A stretch of 58,073 bases of DNA from Purshia tridentata (Eukaryota > Streptophyta > Magnoliopsida > Rosales > Rosaceae): the NCBI GenBank assembly GCA_003254885.1, contig QANT01001763.1, positions 1-58,073 of the forward strand, given 5' to 3'. Under the pieces are notes generated by a model. That model did no database searches and was not told the DNA's origin. It saw nothing but the letters and a program-made list of their open reading frames with translations. Numbering within the stretch: the first letter of the stretch is position 1; each line of letters starts with the position of its first letter. A program made the position numbers and the translations under genes. This document shows positions 24,487 to 34,182 of this stretch, one piece after another.

Positions 24487-26780
24487 CCATACATAAATCT
24501 TTGGTTGCAAATTAAACTGAATTTGAAAATGGGTTTGACCAAATTAACTACAGTGGATGATTGAAGACAATTCCAAATTGTCCCATTATAAATTGGTGGG
24601 TTTCTATGTGTGAGTGGGAATTCTTTGTCACTTTGTTGTTATAATTTGATAAGAAAGAGGTGAATAACTGACCTTGAATAGGAGCTTTTCCAGTCAAGCT
24701 AGAGCCTAGAGAAAGGCACACCCTATTTGAAAACAGAGTACTATTAATTTAGGCATAAAACATACAAAAAGTCTATATTATGAGAAAGAATATTTTGAAC
24801 ACCATATGTGCGCAATACTAACAAGGTCAGGGTGACAGGGTCTGCTCAACCGGGGCAAGATAATAAATATTTCAAAAAATTATTATGAAACTTGGCACTC
24901 ATCTAAAGTATGTATAGTATGTATCTAGAGGCATTGTGGTTGGGTTCAAATTCAGGATTTAAGAGCAATACTTATAAGAAATCAGATGGTATTGTGATAT
25001 TCTTCTATTAGATAATCAACACATATACTTTATCGTTTGTTTCCTAAGTGGTATGAGAATATTACTATATATGCATAAAACCTATACTTACATCTAAGTT
25101 CAACAGCAAAAGAAAAGGAAAGAAATATCTCATCTAGTACTGTGATCACCTGAACCCCTAATTTGGAAATGGGTAAGAGTGGACTCATTGATTATTGAAT
25201 TTCAAGTTGAAGATGTGAGATAATCTATGCAATGTATAATCTTTCTTGTCTAAGTTTATGTATCATGAACAATTTTGGTAGAGTAACTAATTAACTATGT
25301 ATTAAGCTAGCTAGTTGAACAGATAGTTGTCCAGTGGATGAATCTCACTCATCCACACCTATATATCAAATATTCAGTTTCACACCTTTAATAGAGCCTT
25401 ACCTTCAGAGTTGTATGTTGCTAAAGAAGAACATTTGCTTGTTTCGGACCAATTCTAGCTAGCAAGCTTCCTTGGTCCAATTGTGCAAAATCTGCTAATC
25501 TTCCTCAGTTCCTCACAGTTGTAGAAGCTGCTTTTTCATCCTCTTCAACCAAATTGCTACAAGAATTAAGCTTGGAAAAAATTGAAAAATGGGTTGTTGA
25601 ATGAGCAATGGGGCTTTAAATGGAAACTGGAATATATAGAGAAAGAAGAATAGGTGACCTGAAGTGGTGGATGGGGTAAGGACTAAAGACTAAAGGGGCA
25701 GGCTAAGTAGTGGAGACTGGGTGCGATCCTCATCCGAATCCAGAGCCAAAAGGTAGTGACAATTTTTAATAAAATATGGGCAACTAGAAAGAGGTTCATG
25801 TAGTACTAGATATCATTGTGCACTTTTTATAGGCGATAAGATTGTGGTTTTAAGTATCAGAATCCTTAGAATCTCTATGCTGCTGATATAATGTTGTAAC
25901 TTAAAAATGTCTCAGTGAAGAAATCACAGGATTCTATCAAAAATTAATTAACGATTGATAATGGAGAGCGATGATATATTTAGTTATACAAGTATTTTAT
26001 CTTTTTAAAAACTTTGAGTGATTTAAAAGTACATATAGTCGTTAAATCTTGACATATGTATTGTCTGTTTTGATAAAGAAAATAGTAACATCTCATCAAA
26101 AACCAATTTACAATGAATAATGAAAGACTTTATTTCCTCAATATAAGATTTTCTCTTTCAACAACATGTGCCTTCTTCAAGATCTTAATTGTGCCATTGA
26201 CTCCATGACCACACCTTAATAATATGACCCACCTATACCAAATTTATAAACGAACTGTATCATGTAAAATGACGACATTTATTCACTTGAATCAATATAT
26301 ACAATATAAGCAGAAGGCAACCAGAGGATTTGGTTATGATGCGTTGGTTTTATTTGCTTTGAATGAATGCAGAAGCAAAGGAAGCCAGATTCATTCAGGT
26401 TTGGTTTGATTCAGACATGAAAAAGGTCTTGGGATATAAAGTGATATGATCAGAGTATTGTAGGACAAGATACTATTCATTTTTTTATTTCTTTACAAGA
26501 TATGATTCTCACAGCCCAGCCCAGCCCACAGCAAGTATTTCAGGTAGAAAGCAAGCTTGCACTTTCAACTTATGTCTTCTACATTATGTGAAAAAGGGAA
26601 GGTCCTAGCTTTGAAAATGAGTTCTATGGATGCACCCAATATTCATTTTAATGCTCATGACTTTATCTTGCTAGTTGATGCTTATAAGGACCAAATGGAT
26701 GTGATATGAACAAATAATTTTATATACTTGTCTCAATAGAATTATCTCCTTCGTGGGAGTAATGTTCATTTGTCTAATGG
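24487..26780. other. Intergenic; possible sulfate transporter relic near 25.5 kb
   Basis: No intact gene. At about 25477-25602 the plus strand reads AKSANLPQFLTVVEAAFSS... and ends in EKWVVE-stop, after a short GPIV segment in another frame. This loosely recalls the end of the SULTR protein upstream (GPVV, then [19 protein letters not shown] and KWVEEA-stop). It may be the remnant of a duplicated terminal exon, but similarity by eye is weak and limited to a few residues. The remaining sequence is plain AT-rich DNA. Confidence 0.3.
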
Positions 26781-27334
26781 CACCCAGTCTCTTCTTTGTG
26801 GGAAGAGGTTCTTAAGTTCAAATTTCATAGACTTATTGATTAATAATAAAAAAAACAAAAAACAAATGCTTTTACTTCTATTGATGCCCTTTTATTTTTG
26901 GGAATTTCTATTTATACTTAACAATCTTCTTTTGTTACACAATTTCTTAATTTACCCAACACTCAACTTTTTCAAATCAGTTTTTTCTTATTTTACCCAA
27001 TATCAATTACCATATTACTCTTATTAATAGATGCCCAACCCTTTATTTTAATTTAGGCACCCAGTCTCTTCTTTGTGGGAAGAGGTTCTTGAGTTCAAAT
27101 TTCATAGACTTATTGATTAATAAAAAAAAAAACAAAAAACAAATGCTTTTACTTCTATTGATGCCCTTTTATTTTTGGAAATTTCTATTTATACCCAACA
27201 ATCTTCTTTTGTTACCCAATTTCTTAATTTACCCAACACCCAACTTTTTCAAATCAGTTTTTTCTTATTTTACCCAATCTCAATTACCATATTACCCTTA
27301 TTAATAGATGCCCAACCCTTTATTTTAATTTTCT
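26781..27334. repeat. 277-bp tandem duplication spanning a transposon edge
   Basis: Unit 1 (26781-27057) and unit 2 (27058-27334) both start CACCCAGTCTCTTC and include AGGTTCTTRAGTTCAAATTT, an A-rich stretch and then the first 155 bp or so of the Mutator-like element. Because the unit includes both host flank and element, the duplication came after insertion. The flank has words resembling an A box and a B box (GAGTTCAAATTTC) next to an A-run, so a SINE origin is conceivable but unproven. Confidence 0.85.
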
Positions 27335-28194
27335 CTCCTTACCCATAATTTTACACACATACCCAACAATAATAAATTTCTCTCCCAACCGAAGCATTTA
27401 CACTACACCCATACCCAACACCATACCTAATAGCTACCATATTCCCCTCACCACCATTGAATAGAACATCTAATCTCAGTCCTTAAGCTTTTTATTTGTT
27501 ATTTTGGACAAATTAAATGTATTTTATGATGAATTTATTGTTTTTATATGAATTTTATCCATTAGTTTGAGTTTTTTGTGGATTTTTGGGTTGGATTCAT
27601 TTATGCTGTCGGAGGTCATTCGGCTCTGGTCTGTCGAGTTCGTCGCAAATCTTCGGTTGGCATCAACCGAACATTTGTCATTTGTTCGGCCGGCTCCAAC
27701 CGAACATTTCTCATTTGTTCGGCTGGCTCCAACCGAACATTTGTCATTTGTTTGGCCGGCTCCAACCAAACATTGTAGTCGTGTTCGGTTATGGTTCGCC
27801 GAACACATCCCGAACCAAAAATTTCTAAAACATCTAAAACATGGAAAAATGAAAAAAAATTACACAAAATGCACGCATACATCATTTGGAGGCTCATAGG
27901 GTACGATTTTACCATTTATCTACCTAAAAACCCTTATTTTGATGTTAGAGTTTAATTAGATGTTAGTGTAAATGTAAGAGAGGGTGTAAGTGTGAGAGAG
28001 GATGAGTGAGGATGGTTAGGTTAGGATTGATAAAGGAGTTGGGTATTATGTTGGGTATGGAAAGAAAATTTGATTTTTTAAAAGTTATAATTTGTCCTTA
28101 ATGGTAATTTTACTAAGGAATAAAATGGTTCATTCAAGTTTAAAATATATGTTGGGTATCAAAAGAAAATTGTTGGGTATGGCTAAAATTTCCC
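27177..28194. mobile_element. Mutator-like non-autonomous element, full copy
   Basis: The left end GGAAATTTCTATTTATACCC and the reverse complement of the right end (GGGAAATTTTAGCCATACCC) form imperfect terminal inverted repeats of about 45 bp, both continuing AACAAT-TTCTTTTG. The 9-mer TTTATTTTT flanks it at 27168-27176 and 28195-28203, consistent with a Mutator-type duplication though low in complexity. There is no transposase. The body holds a 33-bp minisatellite and GGTTCGG/CCGAAC-rich sequence. It lies about 300 bp upstream of the MnmE start, so its right end may overlap that promoter. Confidence 0.7.
27668..27782. repeat. 33-bp minisatellite inside the Mutator-like element
   Basis: Three units begin at 27668, 27701 and 27734, and a partial fourth at 27767. 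Each runs CGAACATTTGTCATTTGTTC then GGCCGGCTCCAAC with few changes. As 33 is a multiple of three, all frames stay open and produce 11-residue repeats such as EPAEQMTNVRL on the minus strand. These are not evidence of a protein. The related element at 9588-10487 has one unit. Confidence 0.9.
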
Positions 28195-28498
28195 TTTATT
28201 TTTTTGTTGAATCATTGCTAAAATCAAGAAATAGAATTAACTGGCGTCCATGAGATTTGAACTTAGGACCTATTTAACAAACGGACATAGCTTGATACCC
28301 CCCTTAATTACTCAATATACCCCATTCATGATTAGTGATTAGAGCCGATTGAATCCAATTTGAGCCCAACAAGATTTGGGCCTAAAAAATAGGCTTTGTA
28401 GTTGTGGGTTGACAATTGACACAACACAATCCACTAATAGAGACGAGTCTGACTTTAGATAGATAGAGAAGTCGCCAAGTCGGCGGTGACAGAAAACC

Positions 28499-31400
28499 AT
28501 GGCTCTGCTCTCAACATTTCGCTTCCGCCATTTGTGGCACTTGTACAGAAGCCCCAAACTCAAACCACCATACCCAATATCTGCCATAGCTTCTTCCACT
28601 TCACTCTCTCTCCTTTCTTCTCTCTCCTCCTCCTCCAAACCCCATCTCACCCCAAAAGGTTTCAAACTCCCCCTCACTTCCCACTCTATTTACACTTCTG
28701 CCATTCGCTCTTTCACTAACTCTCTCTATTTCCTCTCTTGCTTGCAGAGCCAGACAACACCCAGAAGCTGCTTCTCGGCAAAGACGAGCGATTAGTCAAT
28801 GGGTCCCAGCTGCAGAAGCAGCAGCTGGAGCACACGAGCACAATCGCGGCCATTGTGACGTCACTGGGGGGCCCACCTGGTGCCGTCGGAATCGTCCGGT
28901 TGTCGGGTCCTTCTGCGGTGGACATTGTTGGCCGCGTGTTCCGTCCCACGAAGAAGAAGAAGAGGAAGAGCTCTAGCTCTTGTGCGTGGGCGTGGCGACC
29001 CACCAGCCATGTGGTCGAGTATGGTGTCGTTTTGGACCCCCACGGCAATGTCGTCGACGAGGTACTTTCACTTTCAGTTTTCGGTGAATGTGAACGATAT
29101 ATAAATGAACTCTGTTTCTGTGAATGAAATGTGAATTGGGTATTGCTTGCTTAATGCGTAGGTTTCAGTTGCAGTTTCAGTGAATTTGAATGATATATTA
29201 TGAATGAGTTCTGTTTCTGTGAATGGTTCGTGAAGTGCGTTTTGCTTGCTTAATGCTTAGGTTTTAGCGGTACCCATGTTGGCCCCAAGGTCTTACACAC
29301 GCGAAGATGTGGTAGAGCTTCAATGCCATGGGACTCAGGTGTGTCTCAATCGTGTCCTCAGAACTTGTTTAGAAGCTGGAGCTAGGCTGGCCGAACCAGG
29401 TAGTTAACTTGAAATGATTTTTTAGCTTCAAATTGACTCTTGGGATGAAACTTGAGCAAAGACTAAATGGTACCACATGTTACATGTGTGCTTTTTCATT
29501 CAGGTGAGTTTACTCTCCGTGCCTTTCTCAATGGTCGTCTAGACCTAACACAAGCCGAAAATGTTGACAAACTCATTTCAGCCAAGTCTGTGGCTGCAGC
29601 AGATGCAGCACTGGCAACAATTCAGGCAGGTTGCTGCTTGCCTCTATTATTATATGTTTCTGCCTTCAGAAACTGGTTACTACTAATTGTTATCTAAGCC
29701 TTAGTTGGACAAAATGATAATCAACCCCGACAAAGAATTTTAACATTGGCATTTTACAGGGAGGTTTCTCTTCCTTGGTAAAGTCAATGAGAGCTCAGTG
29801 CATTGAGCTGCTCACTGAAATTGAAGCCCGTTTGGATTTTGATGATGAGATGCCACCGCTTGATTCGAACCAAGTTGTGAGTAAAATATGTTCCATGTCA
29901 CAAGATGTTGAGAGTGCTCTGGAGACAGCCAATTATGACCAACTTTTGCAATCTGGATTACAGGTACAATTTGCCAAATGGATTACTAATATTTTCTTCC
30001 TTGTTTGACAGAAAAATGGCTTTCATTTTCATACTTTCTACTATATATGTGCGAAGGAGCTTATTTCTTTCATTTTGCTGCATATGTCATTTTAGCAGTC
30101 GAGTTGTTTGTTTTATCTCTTTTGATTCATTGTTCTAGGGATGCCTACACATTTGTAAATGTTTTGTGAATGATTTTATGTAAAATTTGAGGACTTTAAA
30201 ATTGTTCCGGTGATGATAATTTATGTATATCCTAATGGTAAACTAATTGAACCATGATGTTCATGTTTTTTTTTTCTTTGAAAATAAAAAGTGCATATGG
30301 GGCTTTATTAGTTCCTTATATTAGGTGTTCTTTGCTTGGGTAAACTTCAAATTGACTTCTTAAAGAGGCACTTCTCTTTGCTTTTTATGGTATTCTGGCT
30401 TTGCTGCTGTGCTATTCTTTAAATCTTAAACATTTCGAATACTATTGTGTGTTCTGATTTTCATGCTCTGTAGTTTAATGTGCTTCTGAAATTTAGAGCT
30501 CTTATATCAAACTTGCAGATAGCAATTCTGGGACGTCCAAATGTTGGGAAGTCAAGCCTCCTCAATTCATGGAGCAAAGTATGTGGTGACAATTTTAGTT
30601 TTACTAAATGTGATCTTACATCTTTAGTTGCTCCTTTTGTTCATTTTAGCAATTAGGGGAAGCATGAGATGTTATTGAGTACCACATTTTGATTTTAGCG
30701 TGCAGACTGAGAGAGCAATAGTTACAGAAATTGCTGGGACCACTCGGGATGTGGTTGAAGCCAGTATTGCAGTTCATGGTATTCCTGTAACCCTTCTTGA
30801 TACAGCAGGCATCAGGGAAACAAATGACATTGTGGAGAAAATTGGTAAGGCTCTGTGTTGATGCCAAGTTCACCTCATATCTAGGTTTCTTTTCCAGTAG
30901 CATAAGATTTTGGTTATTTTCAATATTGATCATTCTGAACTAGGGCCATTGGGCATCCTATGAAGAGTAAAATAATTCACTGCCTTCCATGTTTAGTTTT
31001 TTTTGTTTACTGTCTATGAGATCCCTCAAAAATCTGTATTTCTTAATGAACTTTTTTGATATAAGGGCATTTTAGAGTTCCGATTTTGTAGTGGAAATTA
31101 CAATTATACTTTTTCATATGTTTCTTTTAAGAAAAAGTGTGATAGTTATAGTTCCATGCACAATTGCTTTTATCTCATAGAATTATTGTGATTTAGAGCA
31201 CGGATCAGTGGGTCAAGCATAGTGTTAATACTTTTCGCTGACAGACAATGATATGCTTATTGCTTGATGTATGGTGATCTTATTATGGCATTGGGTCTTG
31301 CTTATCTAAATTTCCTTGATTGTCTTTATCACAGGTGTGGAGAGGTCAGAAGCAGTTGCTATGGGTGCTGATGTCATTATTCTGGTGATAAGTGCTCTTG

Positions 31401-32119
31401 ATGGCTGGACTCCAGAAGACTCCGAACTGCTTGATAGAATTCAATTTAATAAGGTTTCCTCTGACTTTCTCTATCATATAAATCTGTCCATCTCTACAAT
31501 TTTCAATCATTATGTCTGATTATGCAAACTTGCACTCCGAATATAAAATTTGACTGTCTTATGTCTGGGATTACAGAAATCAACTGGATCTTCCACCCCA
31601 ATGATCCTTGTAATTAACAAAATAGACTGTGTCCCATCTGATTGCATGGAGTGGGTTGAAAAAGGTGCCAATTCTTTCAGTAAGCATGTTTTGACATCTG
31701 CTGTCACTGGTCAAGGAATCCAAGATTTGGAGATGGCAATTTTAGAGATCGTTGGTCTCAACAAACTTCCTTCTGGGAGCCGCAGATGGACCGTGAACCA
31801 GGTTAGCAACCTATATATATGTGTGTATGTGTGTCGTTGTTTACTAGCATAACTTTTCTTGAGATTGCTCTTATGATTAGAGGTTGATTCTGGCTGTCAT
31901 ATTAAAACTTTGATGAATCGTCAGAGACAATGCGAGCAGCTTGTTCGAACCAAGGAGGCTCTTGCGAGGTTGAAATCCTCAATAGAAGAGGAAATGCCTC
32001 TGGACTTCTGGACAATTGATTTGAGGGATGCTGCAATGGCCCTTGGGCAAATAAGTGGAGAAGATATTTCTGAGGAGGTCTTGTCAAACATTTTTGGCAA
32101 GTTCTGTATTGGTAAATGA
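28499..32119 (+). CDS. mnmE: MnmE/TrmE-type tRNA modification GTPase, organelle-targeted
   Basis: Ten coding exons: 28499-28658, 28748-29061, 29261-29399, 29504-29625, 29760-29963, 30519-30578, 30706-30844, 31335-31453, 31577-31801 and 31925-32119, giving 558 aa. A Ser/Leu/Arg-rich leader of about 60 residues looks like a mitochondrial or plastid transit peptide. The N-terminal folate-binding domain ([35 protein letters not shown]) follows. Then comes the helical domain, split by the G domain with P-loop GRPNVGKSS (about 318-326), GTTRD (344-348), DTAG (365-368) and NKID (433-436). The C-terminus FCIGK carries the conserved Cys (about 555). Known reaction: with MnmG/GidA it installs the carboxymethylaminomethyl group (taurine-derived in some mitochondria) on wobble uridine 34 of tRNAs. 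The intron after 29625 is read as GC-AG because no GT donor keeps the frame. Confidence 0.93.
29062..29260 (+). repeat. Tandem duplication in MnmE intron 2, with duplicated acceptor
   Basis: Two copies of roughly 95-100 bp (about 29076-29168 and 29174-29267) share TTCTGTTTCTGTGAATG and TTGCTTGCTTAATGC. Each ends in an acceptor-like TAG followed by GTTT (29160 and 29260). The second is the real acceptor. Using the first would read [13 protein letters not shown] and stop, so it would not be productive. Confidence 0.8.
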
Positions 32120-32841
32120 AGCACGGCTGAAATAAGCATTGATCTATAAAAAGTTTTGTAGCATGTTACATATGGTGAGAAATCAGTTTTTCTTATTGTT
32201 AAAGTTTCATTATGTTTGTCTGCTATGTATTGTTGATTTGTTTATTCCAGGTATTTCACAAAATATAAAGAATGACCAAATGAACCTACATGGTTTGCAT
32301 GTGGTCCCGAAAATTTGTCTATAATGTCTTATCTAAGATTCTAATAAAAGGGTTAAAGTTTGAACTTCCATGATAGTAGAAGGTATTGATATCCGGCCAA
32401 TAGTCGACGAATTGGATTGAAATCAGTGTGAAGAGACATGCTAGACTCGCATCAAATATGTTCACCAAATGATGTGTTATATGTAAGTAGTAAATGTAAA
32501 CGGAAATAGGATTGGTGTGTATGAGATAGGAACGGCATGGGAATACTATATGCATAATGGTCAATGATGTCTAATACTTGATAATTTTTTAAGAGACAAT
32601 GTACTAGGACCTGAAGGCCATTAACGAAGGCCTTTCGTGTTCCAATACAACATATAAGCCACCACCAATGACCTCTGGACGGCAATGTAATGACAAGCAT
32701 TGGATCCGCATGAACAACAAATGAGACGGCTGTCACTCAAAACCAACTCAGAAAATACAAAACAAAGCCACGATATAAATAGAGATATATATCCATTCAT
32801 CTTTCACTGCAGGGAATTAATCGTAAGCCTCAAAAATAAAA
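32120..32841. other. MnmE 3' UTR and intergenic
   Basis: The MnmE 3' UTR likely ends by about 32350 (AATAAAAG at 32343). The remaining sequence has no recognisable gene. A TTTCACTGCAG acceptor-like sequence lies at about 32803-32813, just before the Lys-rich frame. Confidence 0.45.
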
Positions 32842-33113
32842 TGTGTTTCAAAATAGGAAGAGAGCTAACAAAGGAAGAGCTGAAGGAGAAAGAAAAGATA
32901 AAGAAAGCAAAAGAGAAGGACAAGAGGAAAAGAGAAGCAAGCGAGAAGAAGGTAAAGGAAGAGGCAAAGAGGAAGGAGGAGAAAGAGAAGGATAAGCAAA
33001 GGCAGGCACAAGAGGAGATGAAAAAGAAACAAGAGAAAGAGAAGAAGAAACGTGAAGAATTGAAAAGAAAAAAAAGAGAGAAGGCAAACATGAAGCACAG
33101 GGTGAAGAAATGA
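32842..33113 (+). CDS. Lys/Glu-rich coiled-coil ORF, possibly a terminal exon or gene remnant
   Basis: From about residue 5 onward the frame is almost entirely Lys, Glu, Arg and Gln (ELTKEELKEKEKIKKAKEKD and similar) up to HRVKK-stop, a pattern of a long charged helix. An in-frame ATG lies at 32842. The frame is open back to 32700, and an acceptor-like TGCAG lies just upstream, so it could be a last exon. An AATAAA at about 33231 could serve as a poly(A) signal. No domain is recognisable; plant proton-pump interactor C-termini are similarly charged but I see no real match. Purine-rich simple sequence can also produce such frames by chance. Confidence 0.3.
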
Positions 33114-34182
33114 TCAACTTACCACCATTTGCATGCTCTCCAAGTTATTGTATCTTATCATCATATTATTTCATTTTTTGCTCTGTTGCTCCATTTTGTT
33201 TTGAATTGGCCGACTGGTTCTTGCCTATGCAAATAAAGAGGCATATTGGATAGAAACTATAGTAGTTCCATTAAACTGGTTCTCTGTTTGCCTTGACAAT
33301 ATTTTAGCTTTTATCACGAGTCAAATTTAAGGAAATTTCTTGTAACTAAGTTTTGCTAGTAAAATGGAAAGCAAATACGGTAGTCCTTGGATTTGAGTTT
33401 TGTTAGACTACGAAATGTCTGTTACTTTTAATGAAAGTGAGCCTGCAATAATGGGAACAGACAGAGCTTTCAACTGTCTGCTTCTATAAGAGCTTGGAAA
33501 TTGGAATATTATGTATTCTAAAGGACTTTCAACTGTCTTGCAAACACCAAGAAATTCATGTAAGACTTTCAACCGTCTTTTCAAGTCATCTTCAACCCAA
33601 GGCTTCTGCCAAGATGGAACTTTTATGGTTAACAACCCATGCATGAAAGGACAACCTAACCTAGAAAGATGACTTGAAAAGAAATGGATCCAACTTCTCA
33701 CGGAAAATAGTGACATGGTTCTTAGAATGAGCTTTTCAGACCAACAATTATGAAAATAGACAATGATCAGCATGAATCTGCAATTATAACTGGAATATTA
33801 ACTATTCTTACAGAATATTACAAACTTTATTATTATTGACCAAAAATTATGAAAAGATAATGAAACAGAGCCTGCAAATGCTGGTTGTTTTCCTGTTGAC
33901 ATATGTTATCTATTTCTATTTTACTCATGACTAACAAAATTTACACTTGGGAGCGAGACACTGCTCCCTAAAAAACTTCTGCCTGTAATTTACACTGAAG
34001 CTTCTATCAGCCAACTAGATCATTGATGCATCTGATAAGCAACCAGCCATTGTGTTCTTACATCTAGATACACAACTAGATCATTGACATGCACCTCGTC
34101 ATCAAAATATAGCTATGATTCAAGCAGGTACAAAACAAGCAATTTGTCGAACCATAGTCGCAGGTGAAGCAACAACTTACCA
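33114..34182. other. Convergent intergenic region
   Basis: The ACC1 3' UTR lies at its right end, on the minus strand. A 121-codon minus frame at 33408-33773 has no motif I recognise. Short repeats of GACTTTCAACYGTCTT occur near 33463, 33526 and 33565. No gene is called. Confidence 0.5.

Noticed and set aside
27524..27915. Repeat-containing ORFs with 11-residue units on both strands
   Set aside because: The 33-bp minisatellite keeps every frame open; it sits within a transposon with no start context or family match.
28339..29048. 110-112-codon minus-strand ORFs over the MnmE 5' end
   Set aside because: They lie antisense to the clear MnmE exons and show no motif of their own.
32804..33117. 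Phe/Ser/Leu-rich minus-strand ORFs of 77-95 codons
   Set aside because: They are antisense shadows of the Lys/Glu-rich purine tract; composition explains the lack of stops.
33408..33773. 121-codon minus-strand ORF downstream of ACC1
   Set aside because: No domain, odd composition, and located where the ACC1 3' flank and T-rich intergenic sequence are expected.
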